Assembly: GCA_003135455.1 (NCBI GenBank)
Contig: PLBV01000097.1
Location: 10,598 to 45,200, forward strand
From: Hyphomicrobiales bacterium
Lineage (GTDB): Bacteria > Pseudomonadota > Alphaproteobacteria > Rhizobiales > Methyloligellaceae
DNA: 34,603 nucleotides
Reading direction: 5' to 3'
Below are positions 15,596 through 25,866 of this stretch, piece by piece. Within the stretch, counting starts at the first letter, position 1. Each line of letters opens with the position of its first letter. The translations under genes and the position numbers were made by a program. The notes under the pieces were generated by a model. That model saw only the letters and a program-made list of their open reading frames with translations, searched no databases and was not told the DNA's origin.

Positions 15596-16594
15596 GTGTC
15601 TAACAAAGATTGCGCGTTCGTAACTGGAGCCGCGGGCTTTGTCGGCTCCGCCGTTGTCAGAAAACTTTTGGCGGCAGGATTCAGAGTCCGCGCACTCGTG
15701 CGCCGACAGAGCCCCCGAACGAATCTTGATGGCCTCGACATCGAAATTGTCGAAGGCGACATGCTGGACAAAGACGCGATTGTCTCTGCGACGAGCGGCG
15801 CGCGCTACGTTTTCCACCTGGCGGCCGATTACCGGCTGTGGGCCCCGGACCCGGAGGAGATCATGCGGGCCAATTTGGAGGGGACGCGGGTGGTCATGGA
15901 GGCGGCGCGCGCTGTTGGAGTTGAGCGCATCGTCTATACCTCGAGCGTGGCGACCCTTAAGCTCCGCCAGGACGGATCGCCGGCGGACGAGACGACGCCT
16001 CTTTCGGAGAACGAGGGGATCGGCGCCTATAAGCGCAGCAAGATTGCCGCCGAGAGAATCGTTGAGCGCATGATCGGCAACGGCCTCCCGGCGATCATCG
16101 TCAATCCGTCGACTCCCATTGGGCCGCGCGACCTGCGCCCGACGCCCACGGGGCGCATGATCCTCGAAGCGGCGTTGCGCCGCATACCGGCCTTCGTGGA
16201 TACCGGCCTCAATCTGGTGCATGTCGACGATGTCGCCGCGGGGCATCTTGCTGCGCTCCGGCAAGGCCGGATCGGCGAGCGTTATATACTGGGCGGGGAG
16301 AACATGACGCTTTCCGAGATCCTCGGCAAAATCGCTTCCCTCATGGGTCACCGTCCGCCGCGCATGCGACTGCCACGCAGCCTCATCTACCCGCTCGCGT
16401 TCGGTGCTGAGGCCATTGCCCGCTTCACGAAGCGCGAGCCCTTGGTGACGCTTGATGGTCTTAGGATGGCCAAGCACCGGATGTTCTTCACTTCGGCGAA
16501 GGCGGAACGTGAGCTTGGCTATGGAGCGAGGCCGGCCGAGCAAGGTCTTCGCGATGCGCTGGACTGGTTCCGCCAAGCGGGCTTTCTGGCGTGA
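15596..16594 (+). CDS. hpnA: Hopanoid-associated sugar epimerase/dehydrogenase HpnA
   Basis: NAD-binding FVTGAAGFVGSAVVRKLLAAGFRVRALVRR; SDR extended fold (VYTSSVATL, YKRSK); first gene of the hpn cluster; GTG start. Confidence 0.93.
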   Translation: MSNKDCAFVTGAAGFVGSAVVRKLLAAGFRVRALVRRQSPRTNLDGLDIEIVEGDMLDKDAIVSATSGARYVFHLAADYRLWAPDPEEIMRANLEGTRVVMEAARAVGVERIVYTSSVATLKLRQDGSPADETTPLSENEGIGAYKRSKIAAERIVERMIGNGLPAIIVNPSTPIGPRDLRPTPTGRMILEAALRRIPAFVDTGLNLVHVDDVAAGHLAALRQGRIGERYILGGENMTLSEILGKIASLMGHRPPRMRLPRSLIYPLAFGAEAIARFTKREPLVTLDGLRMAKHRMFFTSAKAERELGYGARPAEQGLRDALDWFRQAGFLA

Positions 16595-17754
16595 CGGTCA
16601 GCGTGACAATTGCCTCCTTCGCCCTTGGCATTTGGCTCTACCTCATCTTTGCGCATGGCGCCTTCTGGCTTGGGCGCGAGTGCGATGATGAGGATCCGCC
16701 GGCGCTGCCAAAGGGACATCGCTGGCCAAGCGTTGTTGCGGTGGTGCCTGCACGCAACGAAGCCAACATGCTGCCCCGCAGCCTTGCCTCGCTATTGGCC
16801 CAGGACTATCCGGGGTCGCTTTCGCTCCTGATCGTCGACGACCAGAGCGACGACGGCACAGCGGCGGTCGCAGGGTCAATGGCTTCCGGCGCTTCCCGTG
16901 AGCTCGTCGTGGTGCAGGGCAGACCGCTGCCTGCTGAGTGGACGGGAAAGGTCTGGGCCATGCAACAGGGCGTTGCTCATGCCGAGATGCTCGGCAAGCG
17001 GCCTGACTATCTGCTGCTCACCGACGCTGACATCGAATATGCACCTGAGGCCCTGAGGCGTCTTGTGGTGCGGGCCGACGCCATGGGCCTGGTGCTGACG
17101 TCGCTTTTGGCGAAGCTCAATTGCGAGAGCCTCGCCGAGCGCGCGCTCATTCCCCCGTTCGTATTCTTCTTCCAAATGCTCTACCCGTTTGGCTGGGTGA
17201 ACCGCAGCACCAGCGCAATGGCGGCAGCGGCCGGTGGCTGCATGTTGGTCGAACGGCTGGCGCTCCAGAAAGCTGGCGGTATTGCAGTCATCCGCGCCGC
17301 GCTGATCGACGACTGTGCACTCGCGAAACTGATGAAGGCAGAAGGGCCAATCTGGCTGGGGCTGACCGACCGCGTCCGCAGTCTGCGACCGTATCCCCGT
17401 GTCCGCGATATTCGTCACATGGTTTCGCGGTCGGCCTATGCACAGCTTCGCTTCTCGCCGTGGCTGCTTTTCGGCACCTTGGTTGGCATGGTGGTGACAT
17501 ACCTCGCGGCGCCTATCCTCGCCATCTTTGCACCTTACCCTGCCAACGCGCTCGCCGCCCTAGCCTGGATACTGATGATGCTCGCTTTCCAGCCGACTTT
17601 GCGTCGCTATCGGCTGTCGCCCCTCTGGGGCGCCACGCTGCCCTTGGCTGCGGTAGCGTATTTGGCGTTCACTCTCGATTCCGCCTACCAGCACTGGCAA
17701 GGGCGCGGAGGAGCGTGGAAAGGACGGGTTCAGGCCCTTCCGGTGAAGCGATGA
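16591..17754 (+). CDS. hpnB: Hopene-associated glycosyltransferase HpnB
   Basis: GT2 features VVAVVPARNEANMLPRSLASLL, LLIVDDQSDDGTA, LLLTDADIEY; GTGA overlap with hpnA. Confidence 0.93.
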   Translation: MTVSVTIASFALGIWLYLIFAHGAFWLGRECDDEDPPALPKGHRWPSVVAVVPARNEANMLPRSLASLLAQDYPGSLSLLIVDDQSDDGTAAVAGSMASGASRELVVVQGRPLPAEWTGKVWAMQQGVAHAEMLGKRPDYLLLTDADIEYAPEALRRLVVRADAMGLVLTSLLAKLNCESLAERALIPPFVFFFQMLYPFGWVNRSTSAMAAAAGGCMLVERLALQKAGGIAVIRAALIDDCALAKLMKAEGPIWLGLTDRVRSLRPYPRVRDIRHMVSRSAYAQLRFSPWLLFGTLVGMVVTYLAAPILAIFAPYPANALAALAWILMMLAFQPTLRRYRLSPLWGATLPLAAVAYLAFTLDSAYQHWQGRGGAWKGRVQALPVKR

Positions 17755-18623
17755 GGGTCGCAGCCAACTTCCATTCCGGCAAGACCGAACACGACGAGAA
17801 TTTTCCGGTTGCCTCGTTTCTCATCGCTCCACGCTTGCGTCGGCCGATCCTCAGCTTTTACCGCTTTGCCCGTGCGGCGGATGATGTCGCCGACCATGCT
17901 TCGCTTGGGGAAGGCGAGAAGCTCGCCTTGCTGGATGCGCTCGAAGACACCCTGCTCGGCAAGTCCGACGCCGCCGCAGATGCCCTGCCGCTGCGCGAGG
18001 TCCTGGCCGAGACTGGCCTCAAGCCAACGCACCCGCTCGATCTCCTGACCGCCTTCCGCGCCGACGTGTCCAAGCATCGCTACGCCGATTGGGCGGAGCT
18101 CATGGAGTATTGCCGTTATTCCGCCATGCCCGTCGGGCGCTTCGTGCTCGATCTGCACGGCGAGGCGCGCTCCGTCTGGACCTATGCCGACCCGCTCTGT
18201 GCCGCCTTGCAAATCATCAATCATATGCAGGATTGCGGAGGCGATTATCGCGCGCTGGATCGGGTCTACCTGCCGCTCGATATCTTGGAGGCTCATGGAA
18301 TAGGCGTGAACGTCTTGGCCTCACCCAGGGCCTCTCCGGCTCTGCGGTCTTGCCTTAGGTCCATTGCCGGGAGGACCGCTCAACTTTTATCGGAAGCCTC
18401 GAAACTTCCGCTCGCCGTAGAGGACACCCGGCTCGGCCTTGAGACCGGCATTGTCGTAAGGCTCGCGCAGAGGCTGATCGCGCTTCTGATGATCCGCGAT
18501 CCGCTGAGCGAGCGTGTGCACCTGACCAGGGCGGGTGCCGCTCTGCAGGCGGCACAAGGAGCGGCAGCCACGCTTGCGGCGAGGCTCGCTCAACCTTGGA
18601 CCTCTTCGTGGGCAGTTAAATAG
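17751..18623 (+). CDS. hpnC: HpnC (squalene synthase-like; presqualene diphosphate to hydroxysqualene)
   Basis: SGKTEHDENFPVASFLIAPRLRRPILSFYRFARAADDVADH; ATGA overlap with hpnB. The 500-aa ORF in the track over-extends upstream. Confidence 0.92.
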   Translation: MRVAANFHSGKTEHDENFPVASFLIAPRLRRPILSFYRFARAADDVADHASLGEGEKLALLDALEDTLLGKSDAAADALPLREVLAETGLKPTHPLDLLTAFRADVSKHRYADWAELMEYCRYSAMPVGRFVLDLHGEARSVWTYADPLCAALQIINHMQDCGGDYRALDRVYLPLDILEAHGIGVNVLASPRASPALRSCLRSIAGRTAQLLSEASKLPLAVEDTRLGLETGIVVRLAQRLIALLMIRDPLSERVHLTRAGAALQAAQGAAATLAARLAQPWTSSWAVK

Positions 18624-18625
18624 CG

Positions 18626-19474
18626 ATGAGCGGTATGGAGCGGCAGAAGGAAGCGCCTACAGCGCCGGCATCGACCGCGTCGCGAAGCTCCTTCTACCTC
18701 GCCATGCGTATGCTCGCCTCCAAGCAGCGACAGGCCATGTACGAGATCTACGCCTTCTGTCGCGCGGTCGACGATATCGCCGATGACGGAGGTCCACGAT
18801 CGGAGCGGCTCGCGATGCTCGATCGCTGGCGGGCGGATATTGCGCAGCTTTATGCGGGAGGCGGACCAACCGAGCTGACCAAGGGGCTCGCCATGCTCGT
18901 GCAGAGGTTCAGTTTGCGGAAGGAGGATTTCCTTTCCATCATCGATGGCATGGAGATGGACGTGCTTCGCGACATGCGAGCTCCGGATTGGGAGGCGTTT
19001 GATCTTTATTGCGATCGTGTGGCCTCGGCGGTCGGGCGGCTCTCGGTCAGGATTTTCGGCGTGGAGGAGGGGAAGGGGCAGCAATTGGCGCATCACCTCG
19101 GGCGCGCCTTGCAGATGACCAACATCCTCCGCGATCTAGACGAGGACGCAAAGCTAGGCCGTCTCTATCTGCCGAAAGAGGCCTTGGCGGAGGCGGGCAT
19201 AAGCGACGAGGACATCGGCAACGTGCTTGCGCATCCGGCGCTCGGCAACGTTTGCGCAGCCGTGGTCGCCCGCGCGCGATGGCATTTCGATGAAGCGTCG
19301 GCGGTGATGTTGCGCTGCAGCCGGGAAAGCGTACGCTCGCCGCGGATCATGGCCTCTGTCTATCGCGCCCTTCTCGATAAGCTTGTGGCGCGTGGCTGGT
19401 GGGCGCCACGAGAAGAAGTGCGCCCCTCGAAGCTTCAGTTTCTCTGGGCGGCTATGCGGTACGGCATTGTGTGA
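18626..19474 (+). CDS. hpnD: HpnD (presqualene diphosphate synthase)
   Basis: SSFYLAMRMLASKQRQAMYEIYAFCRAVDDIADD, ALQMTNILRDLDEDAKLGRLYLP. Confidence 0.94.
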   Translation: MSGMERQKEAPTAPASTASRSSFYLAMRMLASKQRQAMYEIYAFCRAVDDIADDGGPRSERLAMLDRWRADIAQLYAGGGPTELTKGLAMLVQRFSLRKEDFLSIIDGMEMDVLRDMRAPDWEAFDLYCDRVASAVGRLSVRIFGVEEGKGQQLAHHLGRALQMTNILRDLDEDAKLGRLYLPKEALAEAGISDEDIGNVLAHPALGNVCAAVVARARWHFDEASAVMLRCSRESVRSPRIMASVYRALLDKLVARGWWAPREEVRPSKLQFLWAAMRYGIV

Positions 19475-20766
19475 TGGGATGCGGAACGGTGCATATCGTG
19501 GGCGCCGGTCTTGCGGGCCTTGCCGCGGCGATCGGGCTCGTCGGCACCGGCCGTGAGCTCGTTGTGCACGAGCTCGCACGTCACGCGGGCGGCCGTTGTC
19601 GCTCCTATTTTGAGCCCGCTTTGGGGCTTACCATCGACAACGGCAATCATCTCCTACTATCCGCCAATCATGCGGCGCTGGCTTTTCTGAAGACGATCGG
19701 CAGCGAGGAAAAACTCGTAGGGCCGGAGGAGGCCGAATTTGCCTTCGCCGATCTTGCGTCGGGCGACCGCTGGGTGCTCCATCCGAATAAAGGGCGCCTT
19801 CCTTGGTGGATTCTTTCCAAGGCCCGGCGCGTGCCTGGCACGCGGCCGGTCGATTATTTGTCGCTGATGCGGCTGCTGCCGGAACGTCGCGATCGCACGC
19901 TGGGCGACGTCATTGAATGCGAGGGAATGCTCTACGAGCGCCTCTGGCGCCCCTTGTTTCTGGCGGCACTGAACACCGAACCCTCCGAAGCTTCGGCTCT
20001 GCTCGCGCGCGCCGTCCTGCGCGAAACGCTTGCACGCGGGGGCAGCGCCTGCCGTCCGCTGGTCGCGCAAGGGGGGCTTGGTCCGGCCTTCATCGCGCCC
20101 GCGCTCGACTACCTCGAGCGCAATGGGGGCAAGCTGCGCTTCGACCATCAGCTCCGCCGATTGGAGCTTGTGGGCGAGAAGGTGCGCGCGCTCGATTTTG
20201 GCGAGGATCTCGTGACCCTTACCGACGCCGACAGCGTCATTCTCGCAGTCCCGGCTTCGGTCGCTTCGCTGTTCCTGCCGGACCTGCCTGTGCCGACTAA
20301 ATTCCGTGCGATCGTCAATGCGCATTTCAAGCTCGACCCTCCCAAGAGCGTCCCCAGCGTCCTCGGCCTTGTCAACGGAACGGCGGAATGGCTGTTCGCC
20401 TTTCCCGGCCGCCTCTCCGCCACCATCAGCGCCGCTGACCGATGGATCGAAGTGCCCCGCGAGGTCCTGGCAACAAAGATTTGGGCGGACATCGCAAGAC
20501 TGACCGGTGCTGGTGACGAGCTCCCGCCTTGGCAGATCGTCAAGGAGCGACGTGCGACCTTTGCCGCACTTCCGCACGAGAACGCCAAACGCCCGCCGCC
20601 GCAAACGCGCTGGCGTAATCTTTTTCTTGCCGGTGACTGGACCGCGACGGGGCTCCCCGCCACCATTGAGGGCGCGATCAGGTCCGGCAACAGCGCCGCC
20701 CGTCTGGTGAAGACGGCGGCTCAAGCCCGATCTCTCAATGGCAGTGGAAGAGGAATGCGCTCATGA
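19474..20766 (+). CDS. hpnE: HpnE (hydroxysqualene dehydroxylase, FAD-dependent)
   Basis: MGCGTVHIVGAGLAGLAAAIGLVGTGRELVVHELARHAGGRCRSY dinucleotide fold; LFLAGDWTATGLPATIEGAIRSGNSAA. Confidence 0.93.
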   Translation: MGCGTVHIVGAGLAGLAAAIGLVGTGRELVVHELARHAGGRCRSYFEPALGLTIDNGNHLLLSANHAALAFLKTIGSEEKLVGPEEAEFAFADLASGDRWVLHPNKGRLPWWILSKARRVPGTRPVDYLSLMRLLPERRDRTLGDVIECEGMLYERLWRPLFLAALNTEPSEASALLARAVLRETLARGGSACRPLVAQGGLGPAFIAPALDYLERNGGKLRFDHQLRRLELVGEKVRALDFGEDLVTLTDADSVILAVPASVASLFLPDLPVPTKFRAIVNAHFKLDPPKSVPSVLGLVNGTAEWLFAFPGRLSATISAADRWIEVPREVLATKIWADIARLTGAGDELPPWQIVKERRATFAALPHENAKRPPPQTRWRNLFLAGDWTATGLPATIEGAIRSGNSAARLVKTAAQARSLNGSGRGMRS

Positions 20767-22751
20767 GGAGCCAGGCGCTAACCGAAATGGGCTCCGCTGC
20801 TCCATTGGACGCTGGGAACAGCCTTGAGGCGTCGATCGCCTCGGCAACGCAGGCGCTTTGGGCGCTGCAGCGGTCGGACGGACATTTCGTCTTCGAGCTC
20901 GAAGCCGATGCCACGATCCCGGCCGAATATGTGCTGCTCCGCCACTATCTCGCCGAGCCCGTCGACCCCGGTCTTGAGCAGAAGATCGCGCGATATCTCC
21001 GTCGCATTCAGTCCGCCGATGGCGGTTGGCCGCTGTTCTGCGCGGGCCAGTCCAATATCAGTGCAAGCGTCAAAGCCTATTTCGCGTTGAAGATGATCGG
21101 CGATGCCTCGGACGCCTCCCATATGACGCGCGCGCGGGACTGGATCCTCGCCCATGACGGCGCCGCGAACAGCAATGTGTTTACGCGAAATCTGCTCGCG
21201 CTCTTTGGCGCAATCCCGTGGCGCGGCGTGCCGGTGATGCCGGTCGAGATCATGCTCCTGCCGCGTTGGTTCCCGTTCCACCTCGACAAGGTCTCCTATT
21301 GGGCGCGCACCGTGATGGTGCCGCTGATGGTGCTGAATACGCTGAAGCCGCGGGCGCGCAATCGCAGAGGCATCCGCATTGACGAGCTTTTCGTCACTCC
21401 GCCCGAGAAGGTTCGGCATTGGCCGAAGGGCGCGCATCAGACATGGCCTTGGGCCGAATTGTTCGGTGGCATCGACCGGGTTTTGCGCAGCTTCGACCCC
21501 TATTTCCCAAAGGCCCTCCGCGCCCGTGCCATCGACAAGGCGGTCACCTTCGTCACGGAGCGGCTGAATGGAGAGGACGGGCTCGGCGCCATCTTTCCGG
21601 CAATGGCAAATTCGGTGCTGATGTTCGATGCCTTGGGCTATGCCAAGGACGACGCGAAGGTCCGGACGGCGAGGGCTTCGCTCGAAAAATTGCTGCTGAT
21701 CAAGGAGGATGAAGCCTATTGCCAGCCCTGCCTCTCGCCCGTCTGGGACACAGCGCTTACCGCTCACGCTCTGCTCGAGGTGGGTGGCCCAGATTGCGAG
21801 CAGCGCGCTCTCGACAGCCTCGACTGGCTGCGTCCCCTGCAGGTGCTTGACAGGATCGGAGATTGGGCGGCAAGCCGGCCCGGCATCCGCCCCGGCGGCT
21901 GGGCCTTCCAATACGCAAATCCGCATTATCCCGACCTCGACGACACAGCCGTCGTCGTCATGGCCATGGATCGCGCTTGCGCATGCATGACGAACGGGTC
22001 GGATGACAAGTACCGGGAGGCGATTGATCGCGGGCAGGAATGGATCATTGGCATGCAGAGCAGCAATGGCGGCTGGGCTGCCTTCGATGCCGATAACGAA
22101 TATTACTACCTCAACCAGATTCCGTTCTCCGATCACGGCGCCTTGTTGGACCCTCCGACCGCCGACGTCACCGCGCGTTGCGTGTCGATGCTCGCTCAGC
22201 TTGGGGCGAGGCCCGGCGAGAGCGAGGCGCTCGATAGGGGCATCGCCTATCTTCTCAAGACGCAGGAGAAAGACGGAAGCTGGCATGGCCGTTGGGGCAT
22301 GAACTACATCTACGGGACGTGGTCGGCGCTCTCCGCTTTGAACGCGGTGGGCATGGACTCCTCATCGCCCGAGATGTGGAAGGCAGTGAGATGGCTACTA
22401 TCGATCCAGAATGCCGAGGGGGGCTGGGGTGAGGGCGGCGAAAGCTACAAGCTCGACTATAAAGGACATGAGCCCGTGCCCAGCACGGCCTCACAAACCG
22501 CCTGGGCGTTGCTCGGATTGATGGCGGCAGGCGAGGTGGATCATCCGGCGGTCGCCAATGGCATCGGCTACCTCACGGAGACGCAAGGTGAGGACGGCTT
22601 CTGGGATGAGGCACTGTTCACCGCGACTGGATTTCCACGCGTCTTTTATCTCCGCTACCACGGCTATTCGAAATTCTTTCCGCTTTGGGCGATGGTCCGC
22701 TACCGCAATCTCAAAGCCGCCAACACCAAGACCGTTCTGGTCGGGATGTGA
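20763..22751 (+). CDS. shc: Squalene-hopene cyclase
   Basis: QW motifs, PDLDDTAVVVMAMDRA (catalytic DXDD), GRWGMNYIYGTWSAL, GGWGEGGESY. Confidence 0.97.
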   Translation: MRSQALTEMGSAAPLDAGNSLEASIASATQALWALQRSDGHFVFELEADATIPAEYVLLRHYLAEPVDPGLEQKIARYLRRIQSADGGWPLFCAGQSNISASVKAYFALKMIGDASDASHMTRARDWILAHDGAANSNVFTRNLLALFGAIPWRGVPVMPVEIMLLPRWFPFHLDKVSYWARTVMVPLMVLNTLKPRARNRRGIRIDELFVTPPEKVRHWPKGAHQTWPWAELFGGIDRVLRSFDPYFPKALRARAIDKAVTFVTERLNGEDGLGAIFPAMANSVLMFDALGYAKDDAKVRTARASLEKLLLIKEDEAYCQPCLSPVWDTALTAHALLEVGGPDCEQRALDSLDWLRPLQVLDRIGDWAASRPGIRPGGWAFQYANPHYPDLDDTAVVVMAMDRACACMTNGSDDKYREAIDRGQEWIIGMQSSNGGWAAFDADNEYYYLNQIPFSDHGALLDPPTADVTARCVSMLAQLGARPGESEALDRGIAYLLKTQEKDGSWHGRWGMNYIYGTWSALSALNAVGMDSSSPEMWKAVRWLLSIQNAEGGWGEGGESYKLDYKGHEPVPSTASQTAWALLGLMAAGEVDHPAVANGIGYLTETQGEDGFWDEALFTATGFPRVFYLRYHGYSKFFPLWAMVRYRNLKAANTKTVLVGM

Positions 22752-23443
22752 GCTTGAGGGGGGAAACGCCGGGCTTCGTCATCGCCGCGGGAGGTCTCCG
22801 CATCGAGGCCCAAATCGCGGCGCGATCGGCCCGCGTCAGATCCGTGGCCGGGGGAGGGGACGGAGCGCGGCTTGAAGAGCTCATCGAGCATTCGGTTGCC
22901 GAGGGAGGCCAAGCCATCATCAGCTTCGGCATTGCCGCAGGCCTCGCGCCGGGTATGGCGGCCGGAGCGTGTCTTATCGGCAGCGAGGTCCTCCATGAAG
23001 GCCAATCCTATTCCGCCGACGCGGCCTGGACGGCGCGTCTAGAGGAGTTGCTTGGCAGCGCTCATCTCGTCGCAATCGCTGGCGTTGATCGCCCGCTGAT
23101 ATCAGCTTTGGAAAAGCGGGCGCTCCACGCGGAGAGCGGCGCCGTCGCGGCTGATATGGAAAGCCATATTGTCGCTCGTCTTGCCACGCGGCATGGGCTG
23201 CCCTTTGCCGTGCTGCGCGTGATCGCCGATCCTGCCGAGCGGGAAATACCGGCCGCGGCGCTTGCCGGCATGCGGAGAGACGGAGGGGTCGACCTTCTAG
23301 CGGTGCTCGCCTCGCTCTTAAAGCACCCAGGCCAACTCCCGGCGCTCCTTCGCCTGGCCGCCGATTCGCGGCGCGCCGTGGCCACGCTACTCCGCTGCCA
23401 CAACCTCTTGGGTCCGGGCCTCGGCTTTGCGGATCTCGACTAG
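22748..23443 (+). CDS. hpnG: HpnG (adenosylhopane nucleosidase / phosphorylase-like)
   Basis: ISFGIAAGLAPGMAAGACLIGSEVL, ADMESHIVARLATRHGLPFAVLRVIADPAEREIPAAAL; GTG start overlaps the shc stop. Confidence 0.9.
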   Translation: MSLRGETPGFVIAAGGLRIEAQIAARSARVRSVAGGGDGARLEELIEHSVAEGGQAIISFGIAAGLAPGMAAGACLIGSEVLHEGQSYSADAAWTARLEELLGSAHLVAIAGVDRPLISALEKRALHAESGAVAADMESHIVARLATRHGLPFAVLRVIADPAEREIPAAALAGMRRDGGVDLLAVLASLLKHPGQLPALLRLAADSRRAVATLLRCHNLLGPGLGFADLD

Positions 23444-24532
23444 CTTTTCCTCGACGTGCCTGGTGAAGACGTATTCCGCTGGCCGCTGCCGGTCGAGCGG
23501 AATATCCGGGGCCATCGGCCCGTCGGTCTTGATGCCCGCAAGCGCCACTTTCGCGGCCTTCCACGGCTTCTTGACCGCGTCCATGACGGCAGAGGCTTCG
23601 AAGCCGCTATGCACCATGCAGTCGGCGCATTTCTCGTAATTGCCCGTACCGTATCTGTCCCAGTCGGTATCCTCCATCAGCTCCTTGAAGGTCTTGGCAT
23701 AGCCTTCGCCGAGCAGATAGCAGGGGCGCTGCCAGCCGAACACCGTCCGCGTCGGGTTGCCCCAGGGCGTGCAGTGATAGGTCTGATTGCCGGCGAGAAA
23801 ATCGAGGAACAGTCGCGACTGGAAGATCGGCCAGCGCGGCTTTCCCTCGCTGCGGAAGATGTCCCGGAACAGCTGCTTAGTCCTGGTGCGATTGAGGAAA
23901 TGCTGCTGGTCCGGTGCGCGCTCATAGGCGTAGCCGGGCGAAAGCGTGATGCCGTCGATACCCAGCGACACGACGCTATCGAAGAACTTGGCCACGCGCT
24001 CAGGCTCAGCATTGCTGAACAACGTGCAGTTGATGTTGACGCGGAAGCCTCTCGCCTTGGCCGACTTTATGGCTGCGACGGCGCGGTCATAGACCCCCGT
24101 CTTGCAAACCGACCTGTCGTGCATCTCTTTGTCGCCATCCAGATGCACCGACCAATTGAACCGGCTGTGGGGCTGATATTGGCCGAGCTTCTTCTCCATC
24201 AACAGCGCATTGGTGCACACGGTGATATATTTGCCCTTGGCCAGCGCGCCTACGACAATCTCGGGAAGCTCTTTGTGTAGCAGTGGCTCACCGCCGGCGA
24301 GTACGACCACGGGGGCCCCGCATTCGTCGATTGCCTGCATGCAATCGGCAACCGGCAGCCGCTGGTCCAGGATCTTGTCGGGATAATCGATCTTGCCGCA
24401 GCCCGCACAGGCGAGGTTGCAGCGAAAAAGCGGCTCGAGCATCAGCACCAGAGGGTAACGTTTTCGACCCCTCAAATGTTGGCGGACGACATACGCCCCA
24501 ACGACTAAGGCCTGACTGAGAGGAATACCCAC
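23387..24532 (-). CDS. hpnH: HpnH (radical SAM, adenosylhopane synthase)
   Basis: LEPLFRCNLACAGCGKIDYP (CX3CX2C), VLAGGEPLLHKELPEIV. Confidence 0.96.
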   Translation of the reverse strand: MGIPLSQALVVGAYVVRQHLRGRKRYPLVLMLEPLFRCNLACAGCGKIDYPDKILDQRLPVADCMQAIDECGAPVVVLAGGEPLLHKELPEIVVGALAKGKYITVCTNALLMEKKLGQYQPHSRFNWSVHLDGDKEMHDRSVCKTGVYDRAVAAIKSAKARGFRVNINCTLFSNAEPERVAKFFDSVVSLGIDGITLSPGYAYERAPDQQHFLNRTRTKQLFRDIFRSEGKPRWPIFQSRLFLDFLAGNQTYHCTPWGNPTRTVFGWQRPCYLLGEGYAKTFKELMEDTDWDRYGTGNYEKCADCMVHSGFEASAVMDAVKKPWKAAKVALAGIKTDGPMAPDIPLDRQRPAEYVFTRHVEEKLVEIRKAEARTQEVVAAE

Positions 24533-24580
24533 TACCGGCTCCGTGGTTGTGTTCGCGCCGCGAAAAACATGGAAATCGGT

Positions 24581-25507
24581 TTACGCTACCACGAGCGCTT
24601 GAGGAATCCGGAAGTGAACTTTTTCCTCGATCCCGGACAGGGTCGATAGCTCCACCGGCCCTAAGCGCCCGAGAGCATTGATAACGTCATCGACCAGCAC
24701 CTCGGGCGCCGACGCCCCTGCGGTCAATCCGATCGTCGTCATGCCTGCGAACCATTCCTGCTTGAGCGCGCTCCCGTCGGGCACGAGGTAGCTCGGGACG
24801 CCGGCCTCTGCCCCTATCTCGCGCAGGCGGTTTGAATTCGAGCTGTTGCTCGCGCCAACGACGAGGATCAGCTCGACCAAACGAGCGAGCTCGCGAACGG
24901 CTGTTTGTCGGTTCTGCGTAGCGTAGCAGATGTCGCGGGTCTCGGGACCTACAACATCGCTGAACCCATTCCTGACCGCCGCGATGGTGGCACGGGTGTC
25001 GTCCACACTCAGCGTTGTCTGAGTGATGTAGGCTATGGGCGCATCGGCGGGGATATCGAGCCGTCCGACATCGTCCTTGCTTTGAATGAGATGCACCTCG
25101 CCCTTGAGCTGGCCCATCGTTCCCTCGATCTCGGGATGCCCGGCATGACCGATCAGGATCAGGATGCGGCCTTGGTCGATATAGCGCTGGCCCTCGTGAT
25201 GGACCTTCGCAACGAGAGGGCAGACCGCGTCCAGCACCGACAAGCCTCGCGCCTTGGCATCCATCTCGACGGCACGCGACACCCCATGGGCGCTGAAAAT
25301 CGTCACCGCGCCTGGGGGCACTTCGGAAAGGTCCTCCACGAAGCGAGCCCCTTTAGCCTTAAGGCTCTCGACGACATGGCGGTTGTGCACTATCTCGTGG
25401 CGCACATAGACGGGCGCGCCGAATTTATCGAGCGCCCGCTCCACGATCTCAATTGCTCGGACAACGCCGGCACAGAAGCCGCGCGGCTGCGCTAAGATGA
25501 CCTTCAT
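24581..25507 (-). CDS. ispH: 4-hydroxy-3-methylbut-2-enyl diphosphate reductase
   Basis: [68 protein letters not shown]. Confidence 0.97.
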   Translation of the reverse strand: MKVILAQPRGFCAGVVRAIEIVERALDKFGAPVYVRHEIVHNRHVVESLKAKGARFVEDLSEVPPGAVTIFSAHGVSRAVEMDAKARGLSVLDAVCPLVAKVHHEGQRYIDQGRILILIGHAGHPEIEGTMGQLKGEVHLIQSKDDVGRLDIPADAPIAYITQTTLSVDDTRATIAAVRNGFSDVVGPETRDICYATQNRQTAVRELARLVELILVVGASNSSNSNRLREIGAEAGVPSYLVPDGSALKQEWFAGMTTIGLTAGASAPEVLVDDVINALGRLGPVELSTLSGIEEKVHFRIPQALVVA

Positions 25508-25866
25508 GAGGCCCGTCCAGTGTAGGAAACCCCTCGCGCCGGCCGAACCGTGCCGACGCCCACATTAGCCCGCCGCCGAGGCAAGCGGTCAAGATGCTTC
25601 CGTGTCGCTGATGCGGCGTAAACCAGTGAAAACATAGGTGATCGTCTTCCTATTCGGGCGGGTTCGCGTCAAATAGGTTCCCAAAGAGGGCCCAAAAGAT
25701 GACGCCAAGTGGGGACCAGTCCATGCTCATGGAGCCCCGTCGTATCGTCTAGGCCGTCGTCAAGCCAAGAGGATGATTGAGTCATCCGACGCATGTGGGG
25801 TCGCCATCGCCAACCGCCGAACCAACGCTGCTGCAACTCGTAAGAAGCTCTAGAGACGGTCTGGAT

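Noticed and set aside
15563-16576. 337-aa minus-strand ORF antisense to hpnA
   Set aside because: No recognisable domain; hpnA on the plus strand is convincing.
17121-18623. 500-aa ORF start for HpnC
   Set aside because: The upstream ~210 codons are out-of-frame hpnB sequence; HpnC begins at the ATG at 17751 overlapping the hpnB stop.
19657-20724. 355-aa minus-strand ORF antisense to hpnE
   Set aside because: Shadow ORF in high-GC DNA; hpnE on the plus strand has clear motifs and coupled junctions.
20778-22286. 502-aa minus-strand ORF antisense to shc
   Set aside because: High-GC shadow ORF; low-complexity translation with no recognisable domain, while the plus strand encodes an unambiguous squalene-hopene cyclase.
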